DNA of 64,000 nucleotides from Amaurobius ferox (GCA_951213105.1 OX578145.1:6499191-6563190), one strand, 5' to 3'; positions 50,272 through 62,690 are shown, numbered from the stretch's first letter. Numbers and translations are program-made. Notes: generated by a model not told the origin, from the sequence alone.

Positions 50272-51310
50272 CAGTCGAACCTCGATATGTCGAATTTGAA
50301 AGAAGTAGAAAAAAAAATTCGAGATATCGAAAATTTGAAAAATTTTAAGGAATTCATAAAAGAATATACATAAACTAATCCTATACTTTACACATTTAAA
50401 AAAAATCACTTATTTTATCTTGTAGACAGACAATTGGGTATTACCCAAGAAAATGCTGACAATAAATAAAGCGAAGCTTGAAATGATTGGATGCACATTT
50501 AATTTAATACTATGTACGTACATACATTATTAAAATTTAATCTTGCATTTCTTTACTTGCAAAATAGTCATCTATGACAGTTTGGTTACAGGTACTGAAT
50601 CCTTCAATATCTATCACATTTTCCAAATGAGCTAGGCGGATCCAAATGAGCTTAATTTTGTGGCGATGGTTTACTTTAAAACTCTGAACCTTGGTCCAAA
50701 GACTGTAACTTAGTTGTGTTTGGTGGCATGAAATGAATTTTCACGAATTTTAATTTCGGCACGCTATTATGCACTGTACAGTTGTCCAAGAAGAGAACAA
50801 TATCGCGCTTTTCAAGGGACATTTTTCTGTCTAGTTCCTTCAACCAATTAGTGAAAATTTCGACAGTCATCTAAGTCTTTTAGTTCGCAAAATAAGTCAT
50901 TGAAAAAGATTTCATTCCTGGAAAACATCGGGGTTTAGCAGATTTACCTATCATAAGAGGTTTGAGCCTTTCTGAACCATCCATATAAGTGCAAAATAGC
51001 ACAGTTAATCTTTCTTTGCTCCTTTCCCAGCCATGACATGCTTCACCTTTAATGGCCATACTTTTATCTTAAAAAATAGTCCTGTGTCATCTGCATTAAA
51101 CACATTTTTTGGATTGTATTTTTCCAAATGAAAAGATGAAAATGGGAAGATCATCCAAATGGTAAAATGAAAAAAATTCGAGATATCGAGAGTTTGATTA
51201 GAAAAACTTCGAGTTAAAGAGTTTGTTTTACATTAGTTTTATGCCGGTCGTGAAGGGAGATGAAAATATTTCGAGATACCGAGGTTCGACATATCGAGGT
51301 TCACCTGTAT
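50272..51310 (-). mobile_element. Pogo/Tigger element, copy 1
   Basis: The ends are inverted repeats: CAGTCGAACCTCGATATGTC on the left and the complement TACAGGTGAACCTCGATATG on the right, with inner TTCGAGATATCGA repeats near both ends, as usual for Tigger-type elements. The 1.04 kb length is shorter than an autonomous member. The N-terminal DNA-binding half of the transposase is missing. Confidence 0.8.
50676..51121 (-). pseudogene. Pogo/Tigger transposase catalytic core, inactivated
   Basis: The minus-strand frame from about 51121 contains FNADDTGLFF (first catalytic Asp, family F-N-A-D-E-T-G), CHGWERSKERLTVLFC, then two in-frame stops near 50875-50890, then MTVEIFTNWLKELDRK, IVLFLDNCTVH (second Asp) and MPPNTTKLQSLDQG (third Asp). 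The DDD-type catalytic residues are thus present but the frame is interrupted by two stop codons. The DNA-binding region (Psq and CENP-B type domains) is gone. Confidence 0.82.
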
Positions 51311-51311
51311 G

Positions 51312-51370
<59 letters not shown>
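51308..51370. repeat. (TA)n microsatellite
   Basis: A nearly pure TA tract of about 60 bp directly follows the pogo element's right end, possibly grown from the TA target site. Confidence 0.9.
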
Positions 51371-51371
<1 letters not shown>

Positions 51372-51706
51372 GACCTATACATCTGTCTGTAATGCTGAGC
51401 GACTCATTTAACGAAAGAAATATCGCCAACTTGGCGATAGGTCGCCCCAGAATGACGAAAATAGCGTTAAAATTTCAAAACATAAACTAACGCCCAATGG
51501 ATGAATTAATTATTAAAATATTTCAATATATAGAATGTATTACTTATTCATATGGATCATTGTCAATTTAGAGTTGCGTGAAATATAATTGAATCGGATA
51601 CTTTGAAATAATTTGACATAGTTATGGGATCCGGAACAAGTCTTTTCACTGTGAGAAAAGTCAGTCAATTTATTGCATTATATAGTGAAAGTCGAGTGCA
51701 GATTTC

Positions 51707-52190
51707 TTTTCATTTGCGCTCAAGTTATCCCTGCAAAAAGTGGACTGCTGCAGGGGGATCGAAAAGGGCTCCATTTTAAAATCCTACAGGCATAACCGAG
51801 AGGTATAATCCTACAGGTGCACCGAGACACTCAAATAGTAGACTTTTCTTTCACTAAGTGGCTCTCGTATAACCTCAAAATTCAAAAATATCGTCTGCTG
51901 TTTTCAATACGACAAAAACGACCATCATCTCTTTTATCCAGAATCTTTCTTTCGCCATTTTTATGAGACAATTTCAAAATAAATAGCCACGTTCGAAAAC
52001 CCATAAATATTCAACCATTAAGAGGTTAGTAAAGCGTCTTCGAGAAACGGATTCGGTCGTGCTCCTTCCATTTTTAACTCTGGATAAAATGTCTGAAAGA
52101 GAGACTTCAACTCTTGAATGAAATCTGTCGAAACTCTTCCGAGACATTCTAAGAAGGAAAAAAGAAATAGGGAAAAATGATTTCACTCCG
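51707..52190. other. Unassigned sequence
   Basis: Nothing is recognised. A 'CCTACAGG' motif occurs twice near 51783-51812. Confidence 0.4.
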
Positions 52191-52241
52191 CAGTTGGAAA
52201 GGGTTTCATAATCAATGCTTTATGCATGATAGATTTTTCTG
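52191..52241 (+). repeat. F1-family repeat, non-hairpin end only
   Basis: GTTGGAAAGGGTTTCATAAT and ATGCTTTATGCATGATAGAT match the right end of full F1 copies. Confidence 0.6.
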
Positions 52242-52439
52242 GTTCACATATTTACAATGCTACCTTTATCCAGTCGCTCAATGCACACGAAAATTAAAGT
52301 CAAACTGAAAATTCAGCGTCATTTCAAAGAATGATCTGTGTTTTTCAATTGAATGAAAGAGAAAATCAATCTGTAGAGAAAGCCATGCGAGTTTTCAATG
52401 AATCTACACAATTCAAGCACTACAGAACCTGAAAAAAAC

Positions 52440-53105
52440 TATTTTTAGCGTAACGTCTGTGTCTGCAATGTATTTATCCACTCTAGCTAAAAAAAAAAAA
52501 AGAATGGATCCAATTTTACAGAATTGGGTAAATAATTCACTTGTGGGTTATCCTGGTGCTAATTATAATTGGGTATGATTTGGGAAAAAGAACCTGTTTT
52601 TTTTTTGTTTTTTTTTTTGTTTTTTTGCGAAATGGTCCCCAAAAACCTATGAATCCACTCTAGCTAAAAAACCAATGAACCCAATGTCACAAAATTGGGT
52701 AGATCAGTCATCTGTGGGTTAACTGGGTGCTGATTAGATTTTGGTATAATTCGAAAAAAACAATGGATTCTTTGTGTGAAATGACTATCAAAAGTCATGA
52801 AAATCGAAGTATGCTCAAATGTGTCCATTAAATGTTTGTTTTATTTGTTATTTTTGACAGCGAAAAGAATAAGATCCACCCCTAACTTTGGGACTAATCA
52901 TTCTCGATATATATATTTGCATTTTTGCCACATTGCTTTAGAAAATACATCCAGTACATGAAAATGAAAAGTGAATCAAAAGTGCCCTTTCAGTGTCATT
53001 TCAAATAATGATATTTTGTGCATTTAAACTCAATTGAATGAACTAAAATAAAGAGAAAATTAATATGAATCTGTAGGGAATGTTATGTACTGTCCAGGTC
53101 AGATT
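52440..53105 (-). repeat. F3-family repeat with internal duplication
   Basis: In minus orientation it keeps the block 'CCACTCTAGCTAAAAAA' twice (about 52474 and 52657), each followed by an 'AATTGGGTA...CTGTGGGTTA' stretch. The opposite end is TACTGTCCAGGTCAGATTTT, the F2/F3 left-end motif. The stem-loop side is lost. A long T/GT tract lies at 52596-52625. Confidence 0.6.
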
Positions 53106-53615
53106 TTTCGAAACTGAGTCAAAAATTAAAATTATTAAGGCTTTAACATAGTCTATATTTACATATTTTACTTGGGAAAAGAAACAATGCAGCATTTGGA
53201 AAGTTTAACTCGTTTAGATATATCTAATCGAGTGATATTCGTGTGATAGATAAAATTTAAGCAGAAAACTTTGACTTGGTAAAGACATTTGGAGAATTTT
53301 TGTAGCGGCGTTGAGAGTCATGAGCATGACCAGCATCCCACTAGCTACTCATAGATTTGCAAAATAAAATTTTTGAGGATAAAAAAAAAGCCAAGCAATA
53401 ATAGAAAACTGACAAAGAACTTAACGTACTTCTTTCTTAAAACATCCCAGCACTTGAAATTGAAAATATATCATAACGCACTAAAATATTAGTCGTTTCT
53501 CGTTAACAGTTTTGAGCAATGAAATGTATGTTTGTAACCAGTCATCAGCGATATGAAAACAGTCTCATTTGTCCGATGGATATCACAGGAAAGTCTTGCT
53601 TATGTTTTTATTAGT

Positions 53616-54167
53616 AGTCGAACCTCGATATGTCGAATTTGAAGGGAGTAGAAAAAAAATTCGAGATATCGAATATTTGAAAAATTTTAAGGAATTCATA
53701 AAAGAATATATACACCCTAGCCCTATAGTTTACACATTTTTAAAAAAATCCCTTACTTTATCTTACAGATAGAGAATTGGGTATTACCCAAGAAAATGCT
53801 GACAACAAATAAAGCGCAGCTTGAAATGATTGGATACACATTTAATGTAATATACATTATTAAAATTTAATCTTGCATTTCTTTACCTGCAAAATAGTCA
53901 TCTATGACAGTTTGGTTACAGGTACTGAATCCTTCAATATCTGTAACTCATTGGAACAGATTTCATTCTTGAAAAACATCGGGGTTTAGCAGATTTAGCT
54001 ATCATAAGAGGTTTGAGCCTTTCTGAACCATCCATATTAGTACAAAATAGCACAGGTAATCTTTCTTAGTCAGTTAATCATGCCTTTAATGGCTATAGTT
54101 TTATCAGACATACACTTAAAAAATAGTCCTGTTTCATTTGCATTAAAAACATTTTTTGGATGTTTAG
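53616..54167 (-). mobile_element. Pogo/Tigger element, copy 2 (truncated)
   Basis: The left end AGTCGAACCTCGATATGTCG and the next 330 bp match copy 1 closely. It then jumps over the catalytic core (internal deletion of about 290 bp after 'CTTCAATATCTGTAACT'), continues with the FNA-ETG segment and stops where the R4 element begins, inside that motif. Confidence 0.75.
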
Positions 54168-54781
54168 CCCCTATAGAGCACAGCCCCTATAAAGCATGGG
54201 AACGAGCGTCCATAAACAGCCCGCGTAGTAGGATACGCAGGAACGTAAGGGCAAAGGGCATTATTTTGACCACAGCGGGTCATGGTAAACGGGGAAGATG
54301 ATGGCCCATAAAAATTGAAACTGAACCCATTAAGCATCGAAATTTAACTTTGTGCTGAAAATAAGTTATTTAGAATAGAGTAACACTATATGCTATGCTT
54401 AAAGATTTCATTTGCTAATGCGCACTTCAAGTGAATGTAGGCTACTACTCATTTTTACTGTAGTCACTAGGTAGAGTTCTGAAGACGTATGTATTTACTA
54501 GAAATTCTGCAGTGTATATGCAAGTGAGAAAGGAAAGGTACATAACGAATTTTGTTTAAAAATTCGTGTATATATTTTATTGAAAGTGAATATTTTATTT
54601 TTCGGCCCATTAAAAATATCCGCCAAAGAGGATACATTCATATGAAAATGAGAGGTTAAACGATTGTAAATTTCTTAGCCGTTCTTAATACAGAAATAAT
54701 GCAAATGTAAATACTGCTGAGCAAAAGGGTATTCTGTTTCGGAAACGTGGCCCGTGTGACGTCACGTGGCAATGCTTTATT
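54168..54781 (-). mobile_element. R4 MITE-like element, copy B
   Basis: This is the reverse complement counterpart of 14768-15360, with shared blocks such as CAAATGAAATCTTT, TACTCATTTTTACTGTAGTC and TGGCCCATAAAAATTGAAAC (complement in copy A). The outer ends are CCTATAAAGCATGGG and AATGCTTTATT. It carries TGACGTCACGTGG at 54757-54769. It sits at the point where pogo copy 2 is cut off. Confidence 0.65.
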
Positions 54782-54862
54782 GACACATTCGGATAGAATC
54801 TACTCCACGCAAAAAATACACAAATTTTTGGAACCATTTTGACTTTCTCCATAATTTAAATA

Positions 54863-55772
54863 TAAAAATCTGATGGGGCCAGCACATGACTTTCCTTATA
54901 TAATGCAATGGATTTACTACTTTTACAGCAAAAAAAAAAAGTTATTCTTATAGTAGATACTTATATTCGTTCCAAGATATCGAATTTTCGTTAATGAGTC
55001 GTCATTTTCATCGATTTAGCGTCATTTTTATTCATTTGGTGAGATTTTCGTTCATTTGGCAACATTTCAAAAAGTCGCCAAGTTGGCGACATTCCGCCAA
55101 ATTCTCGCCAAGCGTTATGGATGGAGAAATAAGTTATTCTTATAGCAGATAAATGACTATTGGCGTTCAAATACAAATGTATTACTCAAAGTATCTTTTC
55201 TTATGAATGGAACGCGCTAGATCCACGAGAATGATGTCGCCCAATGTATCGCATGATATTACATATGAAAAGTGAACATGTTTCTCAACAGTTATTATAT
55301 TTTTTTTAATGTATGGGATTTTTTTTATAAATTTATTTGAAAAATGTGCAATATCTCGGGAACGGTTCGTGCTAGTGTTCTAAAGTTTATGTCAATCGCC
55401 TTCTAAGGAAAAATTACATAAGAAATGTCTATTTTCGTAACTTTATTAAAGGTTTTGATTTTTTGATAATTTTTTCAAAATTTCATTCGAAAATTTAGGG
55501 GGGTTCTGAACATTCGATTGCATTTAAAAACAATAGGCTTCTAGTATTTCCGGATTGTGATTTTTGTACCAAATTTCATTCGAATTGCTCCATTCGTTCG
55601 TGAGATATCGTCTCCACAGACTCACTGACACACACACACACAGACATCACTTCAAAAATGTTTGATTCGTGATCAGGGATGCTTGAAACGTGCTCTCACG
55701 TCGAAAACTCGAATTCGAATTTTCGATCCCGTCACAATACTTTCCTTATATATTATGTATATAAGGAAAGTA
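54863..55772 (+). repeat. F2-family repeat, near full-length copy
   Basis: The left end is TCTGATGGGGCCAGCACATG then ACTTTCCTTATATAATG. The palindrome is slightly decayed (AAGTCGCCAAGTTGGCGACA). The stem-loop at 55739-55771 is complete. It is among the best-preserved copies and useful as a reference for the family. Confidence 0.78.
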
Positions 55773-56587
55773 AAAATAAACCTGACTGGCCTCAAGTAGG
55801 AATAGAGCTTAATTACCGTCTGCATCATTAAAAATATTCTTTGCTTTAAAATGTCGCTAGAAAATGGATCGAAGGCTATATTTTTTAGCTTTACGAAGAG
55901 AAATACTCTTATTAAATTATAATACTTTTATTCGATTATTAAAAAAATATGTGAAAAGCATGGTTTTAATATTTCTACACGTAAATTAAGTGACATAATG
56001 GCAAAAAATGCATACCCAACAAAGGTTGGTTCAAAGAAAAGAAGGAAAGTTTTGCTAAAGGTTTTATGGTTATTGCTGGATTCTCTTATAACGGAAAACT
56101 TAAAATAAGGAAAGCATAAAAAAATGTCAAAATTAACTCGGATTACTATTAGAAATATGTTTCAACACCTGTTTTCACAAAAGACAGTCCATCACTTTAC
56201 CCAAACAATCTTCATACCTCTAAATCTACTGCTATATTTTTTGAAAAGATAAGAAATGAAACCTGAATTGAGGCTATTCCATTTAAATGTATTCCACCCA
56301 AGTCCCCCCTCCTATGGATGACTGTGCAGAACAACCCTAGTACTCACCCTAGTACTCACTAGAACAATTTTGTTCATTCAAAGAAAGTCCCTCCTTTTAT
56401 TACCAGCACATTATTAAAATATGAAAATTCTTAAAGCATTTGAAATTAAATTTTTTTCCTCATAGACTGTACAAATTTTTTTGTAATATAGAACTTTGAA
56501 ACTAGAGATTTCTCTTCTATTCTAGACATTAAACAGGTGAGGATGCACTGCATAAATGTATGTAAAAGGTTTCCGCAGGCCTGCATT
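55773..56587. other. Unassigned AT-rich sequence
   Basis: No gene or element is recognised. Confidence 0.45.
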
Positions 56588-56650
56588 TTCCCGGCCGTCC
56601 AAATAGTTGCTCTTAGTCCTCTGGACGAGTCGGACGGTCTGGGTCTTCTA
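56588..56650 (+). mobile_element. SINE-tail element (copy iv)
   Basis: CCCGGCCGTCCAAATAGTTG and GGACGAGTCGGACGGTCTGG give the clearest version of the tail. CCGTCC can pair with GGACGG around an inner GTCC-TCT-GGAC hairpin. No convincing direct repeats flank it. Confidence 0.5.
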
Positions 56651-57644
56651 CACCACATATCTCCCTCCTGAACATATTATTAAACCACCCCTTAACAAAA
56701 CGAAATTCATTTACAACACACTAGATTCCCTAACAAAATGTACCTGTTCCACGAATAATGAACTCACAAAGCGACGAAGATTATCAAACAAATTAAACTT
56801 ACATATCTCAACTGCTGTCAGAATGAATTTATAAAATAAAAACTAAAAAAAGTATTGTTATACTAGATACTTTTATTCAATTTTTATACAGTGTTGTGTA
56901 GGAGCACGTTTTAATTTTAAACGCGACCGAATATAAAAGGAACTTGCACAGCACTGATTCTAACTCAGTTTTTGTTTACAAATTGGATTTTATTTTATTA
57001 GATAATGAATGATCGACAATATTTTCTAAAAGTTGCCAGGTTGGCATTATTGTACCAAAAGGGTCTCCAACTTTGTCTCTAAGGTCACCAAATGTGTCGC
57101 CAGGTGAAATAGACAGGCAAACAGATGTGAAGAACTTAATGCCTGAACCACAGCGCCAGGCTCGAATCTCATCTACAATGGAGAGCCCCGAATAGGCATA
57201 TATTCTCTCATAGTAGTGTTAAAAATTCATTTTAAATATTAAATCCAAGTACAAAAGCTCCCATGAGCACAGTAGAACATCAAAATAATCTAATTCGGTC
57301 TGTTTTGAGAGGGGCGCGCGTTGACCCTATCACCCTACTCGTTGATCCCTATCCTGCCCCTCACCCAGGGGCGGCAATAGGGGGCGCGGTCGTGACCCCA
57401 AATGTTTCCTCGTCGTCTATCGGCTTCTCCCTTTTTTTATCGGCTGTCCACTGGTCAGTTTTCTCACGCTATGGAGCTTCAAAAGAGCCAACCTTCACAG
57501 TGAAGCTTCTCTCTTCCGGCTGGAATGAATACTTTTCAACTTGAAAAGATTGGGATGATGTTATCCCTTTCATTTGAAAATTTCAAGTGTCCGATTAAAT
57601 TTATGTGTAGTTAGTGCATGATCATCCATTCCTCCTTCTAGAAA

Positions 57645-58669
57645 TGCATTTCAGCAGCTCAATACATTATATTCTTTCACAGAAACATCTTATAAAAGAC
57701 ATGCTATTTTAGAAGAGATTCGCTCATCAGCAAATTCTGGAGGCTCTTCAACTCTGAAATCACTAAGTGATGAGAGGTGGTTGGTCTTCCAGAGTTAAAG
57801 CCATAAAATCAGTACTTGATAATTTTGAAGTGATGATTTTAACATTGGAAGAATTATCTGAAAACGATTCTCTCAATGGTGGAAGAGCCGAAGCACTTTC
57901 AACATGCATGACATCGTTCGAATTCTTGTTCACTTTGTATTGCCCAGTATTTTTGATCAATGCAATACTCTCTCAAAGCATCTTCTGTCATCTAATCTTA
58001 ATTTTCCTAATTTTCAGACTGTGTAAGCTTTGGCTAAAGCTACTATTGAAACTATTAGTTCTTTTCGCACTGATGCATATTCAATTAAGTGTGGAATTTT
58101 GTGACAGAACTTTACGAAAAAAATTCTTATTCTGGACCAAAACTGAAAATGCGTAAAAAAATTCCAAGCGAATTCGGAGACGGTGAAAAAAATCCCCATG
58201 ATGATGTTAAATCATATCACAAAATCAATATGAAATTATAGATTCAGTATCTAATGAAATTGAGACAAGATTTAATGAGAACAATATATTTGTTTTATTT
58301 GCCCTTAGTTCAGTATTATCCGGATCAGATGCCGAAAAAGAAAATGTTTCAACCATATGCAAAGTATATAACTTCCAAAAAGAGGAATTGCTATGTGAAT
58401 TACGACTGTTTTATTTAATGGTGAAAAATGAAAACATAGACCATACCAATTTTAAAAGTCGCCTGGATTATTTTAAAGAGCAAAATTTAAAAAATGTGTT
58501 TCCTGTCATAACAATATTAGTTAAATTGTTTTTGATTGTGCCAATCAGCTCAGCCAGTTGTGAAAGCTCTTTTTCGTATCTCAGGGGGCTGAAAACTTTT
58601 GAGGATTTTGATCCATGCACCAATCCTGTGCTCCAACAAAGGAAGTATCTGATGCTGCCACAGTGCTAA
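57645..58669 (+). pseudogene. Decayed hAT transposase (ZMYM1-like group)
   Basis: Remnant of a cut-and-paste hAT transposase, in several frames. From 57645: FQQLNTLYSFTETSYKRH and STLKSLSDERW, as in the RNase H-like region of the ZMYM1-type hAT proteins. A frameshift at about 57775 leads into a frame with RVKAIKSVLDNFEVMILTLE and TCMTSFEFLFTLY (57767-57960). After many stops, 58388-58669 holds the C-terminal dimerisation segment (NVFPVITILVKLFLIVPISS; ASCESSFSYLRGLKT). The N-terminal zinc finger and first catalytic Asp were not found. A CAGGGGCGGCA at about 57367, resembling hAT ends, may be the left terminus, but no matching right end was seen. Confidence 0.72.
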
Positions 58670-58690
58670 GGGCATTTTTTGCTGTTCAAC

Positions 58691-60629
58691 ATCGTAAATA
58701 TAGAACATTTTATTTTGTAAAAAGCACAATGTTAAACAGAACAGACCAATATTAAAAATTATTTAAGAAGAGATAATTGTATGTAGTATATATTGGCTGA
58801 AATTTCTACTTTTTGATACCCAATAAACGTGTTTTTATGAGTACATATGGTTTTATAATCTTACTGTATAAATTTGTCCTTTTCCCCGTCCACATGCATT
58901 ACAATATTTATTCGATAGTGTGACACATTCTCGCCATCCAGCAGGTAGTCGTATCACGAGTCTACAGTATAAGATTGATAAATAATGGGGTCTGCTTAGA
59001 GGTCCAAAAGGGAGATTATTTCACCGTACAGTTCACATGCAAAATGGCTAGTCTTATATGTAACAAGTTGGAGTGCCCAGTTTTATTCAGGGCTATTATA
59101 GAATTCAATTTTATTTTAATCACGCACAATAATACAATATAGACAAGCGAATTGAAATCCAATGATACCTAAAATATACATGTCAACGAAACTATGATCT
59201 CATTTAAACTATTAATTCAATTTGAATCCCCTTTGTACACCCACAGAGCAGTACCAGTAGAAAATTTTATTTAAAACTCTTTCTCATCCAATTAAATGAT
59301 TTTTTTTTATATTTGTACTATCAAGGAGAAAGGACAAAGCAGTTCTACAATCTGTCATTAAATGAATAGTTATATAAAGAATGAGCAAAATCTGTGATTC
59401 AGATAACCAACAAACTGCCACATATGAGCTTGTCAGTCATTTCTCCACACAATGCGGGGGCAAAAGGGCTACTACTATCCTTTCTTATAGTAATGAATTT
59501 TTCATACAAAATGATTCATGCTGTGGAAAATAATCTTTTTTGAATTTACTTGATACATTATAAACAATGAAATACTTCATTCTATCAACCAGTGAGCATG
59601 TCCCTTCAAATCTTAAATCCAAAACAAATATTTTTTCCTATTTTATTGTCACTATTTTTGTTATACATAAGAGCATAAGTAGGGGGAAAAAAATTATGAA
59701 ATCGAAGGACAAACTTTCTGTAAAAGGAGTAGCCAGCCAGAATCCAGATAATTCTCAATTTATCTCTGCTTTACTTAGGAAAGTGAAAGAAAAAAACTAT
59801 TTTAAAGATAATTATATTAGGAAATTCATAGTATCAGATCTTTTTTGTAATAGAAGTTATGAGATGAATATTTTACAGGTTCATTTATTCAGAGCGATGC
59901 CCATTTTTATCCAGTGTATGGCAAACCTAGGAGTTTTGTAATGTAGCCTATATAGTTCGAGTCAGAAAATGAACTTTTTCAAATGCTATCACGAAGCATA
60001 TTTTGCAAAGTATAAAATCAAGTCAATACATCATAGGAAATACCAAAGCATGTCAATAAATGTGGAATTTTTATCTTGGCATTTTTCAGAGATCATCTAT
60101 GAACTCACATTTTTCTCCTTCTATAAAGTTGTGGTACTCCTGCATGTAACAACATTCTAACTTTACTGAGGTAAATTAAAGCACATAAAAATGTCCAACA
60201 TACCTTTCTATTCATAAAACATGCATGTCCAGCTATTTAAAATAGAAAAGGTTATCATTCGATACAAAGAGAGGGTATGGCATGAGACTGGGATGCAAAG
60301 AAAAGTAGAGATGAGAGTACATGTTTTCACAGCCTAGATAAAATAAGAGCAGCTTAATTTATGTAACTAAATAATATGACCTTAAATGATGTTAATGTTA
60401 ATTCACTGGGTTCTTAAGCAAAAAATATCAGGTGCAAGTGGCTCACACATTATTTTTACATACAGTGAAAAACTCCTTACTAACCACCTCTATTAAATGA
60501 CTTTTTATTTTGTGTGAAACATCTTATGGTGTAAGATATAAAATAAATTATGAAAGAAATATGACATGGATAAAATGAAATTATGTAACGGAAGTGCTAC
60601 CCTATTTGCACTGCTGAAATCAATACAGC
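58691..60629. other. Unassigned sequence, no gene recognised
   Basis: The longest frame is 59567-59941 (124 codons, plus strand), Lys- and Phe-rich with no recognised domain. The remainder is AT-rich. Confidence 0.42.
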
Positions 60630-60917
60630 AGGGGTCGAGATAGCCTAATGGTTAAGACACAAAGACAGCACACTGTAGACCTGGGTTTGATTCCCTATAC
60701 CAGCCAAAACTATCTCCATATCTATGTGGAGTATGAGCACATTAAATCTGTACATCCAAAAGTCGATTCGAGAGTTGATAGCTTAGGAAGGATGGTACAA
60801 TCCCTGGGGTTGCTACCCCATTAGATTCTGGTCTAAATTGGGTGGCACTGTACCGACCATCCACACAGTTACCTTATACCTTTGGGTAAGTCGGACAATC
60901 TGTGCAGGGTAAAAAAA
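60630..60917 (+). mobile_element. S1 tRNA-derived SINE, old full-length copy
   Basis: The head has TAGCCTAATGGTTAAGACAC (A box) and GGGTTTGATTCCC (B box). The body has CTAAATTGGGTGGCACTG, and the tail GTAAGTCGGACAATCTGTG. Divergence from the copies at 62-63 kb shows it is older. Confidence 0.82.
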
Positions 60918-61159
60918 GAGCATTCAATTTATAATTTTTCTTCCGATTAGATATAAATACCCTTTAAGTTGCATTATAAAAGTAATGACAAAGGTAAAAA
61001 AAATGACAAATTTAAAGTTTAGATCAGTGTCATGTGTGCATTGACCTCTGCACTATATGCTAGTATTCACTTATTGCTTGTGCCAACCACAAGATCACCT
61101 GGTGGGGCGACTGCTGCTAGAAAACTTTAATGTAAACAAGCAACACTTACATCAGTTAT

Positions 61160-61400
61160 AGTATTGTCAAAATCCAAAAATTACTGTGTGCTGATTGGCT
61201 AATCACATTAGGTCAGCTTGTCACCAAGTTTTAACCCCATGTTATGTATTCCTGCAGATTGAGACATCAACATCCGGATTATGCTAATTTTCTACTTCAA
61301 CCCATTAGAAATTAGCATACTCCGGAAAAACTTTAACTTCTACTCCAATCACACAGCACTATTTAAGCTGGTGGATGTGTCAGTAGAAGTTGGTCTGAAT
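61160..61400 (+). repeat. Inverted-repeat block with CCAAT and TATA-like motifs
   Basis: An inverted repeat pairs TCCGGATTATGCTAATTTTC (about 61274) with the complement at about 61308-61328, around an 11-bp loop. Outside it GTGCTGATTGG (about 61188) and CCAATCACACAGC (about 61345) are also inverted relative to each other. CTATTTAAG lies at 61359-61367. It may be a small MITE or a promoter; no downstream gene is recognised. Confidence 0.35.
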
Positions 61401-62423
61401 TATGTGGTCTATTGTTTGATCTAGTGATGTTCAAATATTACCTATTTTCTAGAATGTTCTTAATGATGTTGTGTATGTTTCAAAGCGTGATTGCCGGTAA
61501 ATTGGCAAAGTATGTGGCCAGTTTGGTTAGGCCTAATTTTCTGTCTGCTATGTAATTTCAAGACTCTGTTGATATGACCTGTACAAATACAGTATCTAAG
61601 GAAATGATACTTGTTGTGTTTATGTTTTTATTATATTGCTTTCGTGAAAATAAATTTAATTATTTTTTCGCGTATCGACTCTTCACTGACATGTCTAGAT
61701 AAATCCACTGCTAATTCTACAAGTCTTCATGGCAAAGTGTAATATTGAATTTTAACTTTCTCTTAAATTTTTAAAATATTTGTGCATGCCGACAACTGAA
61801 AGTATTACATCTAAATGCTTTGTCAATAACTTAGTCATTTGTGCAAAATAAACTGCATTCTATTAATCTATCAAAACTATATAATTAAAAAAAATTGCTT
61901 TCAAATATCCGAAAGTATTGAAATCTTTCAAGGTACATTGTACCATTGTCGAACACAATACACATCCAGTTTTTCCCATTCAAAATATGCAAAAAGAGCA
62001 ATGTTTCATAATAATCTAAAACAAGTAATAAAGTTGCTCTATTTTTTTTTTTTTTTTTTTTTTTTTAATGAATTTCAAACTCCATAGACATGTTAATTTT
62101 GTTCTTATATAGTAACCACACATAATTCTAGTTGTTCCAGAGACAATGCAAAAAACTTTGTCCTATGTTACATTGTAGATTCTCAAAAAGTATACGATTT
62201 TAAGAATTCCTTATTTTTCTTGGCTAGTATGAGTTTGATTGTCTGCTTACACCCTATCCTCCTGGTGTGAAATAATTATGACCAGAGACACACCCCATTT
62301 CTATCAAGATATAGGAACAATGGAAATGGGTCCCAGTTACATTTCAAAATACATAATGAATCATTTTTAATGAATATAATCATGCTTATTCAAATTTACT
62401 ATTAAAAATGCAACAAATTAGGT
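61401..62423. other. Unassigned sequence with poly-T tract
   Basis: No gene is recognised. A run of about 25 T lies at 62042-62067. Confidence 0.45.
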
Positions 62424-62690
62424 GTGGGCGCGGTAGCCCATTGGTTAGCGCGCTGGAGTTGCACTCGGTAGGCCCGGGTTCGATTCCAGCCACTGCCAAA
62501 AACTGCCGCAGTGTTCATGCGGAGTATGATCACGTTAAACATGTGGGTCCGAAAGTCCTTCCGAGAGGTTGGTGGTAGGGGAAGGAGGGTACGGTCCCTG
62601 TGGATGCCTCCCCACTGGGTTTCGGTCTAAATTGGGTGGCACTTCCCGACCGTCCAAACAGTTACCTTACACCTTTCTGGTAATAATATG
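62424..62690 (+). mobile_element. S1 tRNA-derived SINE, young copy
   Basis: The head is very well preserved: TAGCCCATTGGTTAGCGCGC (A box) and GGGTTCGATTCCAGC (B box). The body continues to ACACCTTTCTGGTA, where it leaves the family consensus before the GTCGGACGG tail. Confidence 0.88.

Larger units (their letters stand above)
49661..51706 (-). repeat. F2-family repeat split by a pogo insertion
   Basis: The left stem-loop is ACTTTCACTATAC...GTATAGGGAAAGT (49661-49698), followed by the F2 core to about 50268. After the inserted element and a (TA)n tract, F2 resumes at about 51370 with TCGCCAACTTGGCGATAGG and ends near 51706 with TGCATTATATAGTGAAAGTC. The insertion therefore post-dates this F2 copy. 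Confidence 0.65.

Noticed and set aside
51223..51411. A plus-strand frame with an Ile-Tyr repeat
   Set aside because: It is translation of the (TA)n microsatellite.
57531..57552. An F1-type end hairpin in front of the hAT remnant
   Set aside because: The short CTTTTCAACTTGAAAAG palindrome lacks the neighbouring TCTG tract and the rest of F1.
61359..61384. A TATA box with an initiator (TCAGT) as a core promoter
   Set aside because: The spacing of about 22 bp is too short for a standard TATA-initiator pair, and no gene follows.
62424..62500. A working tRNA gene with good A and B boxes
   Set aside because: It is followed by the S1 body and tail seen in other copies, and stem pairing is poor, so it is a SINE head.
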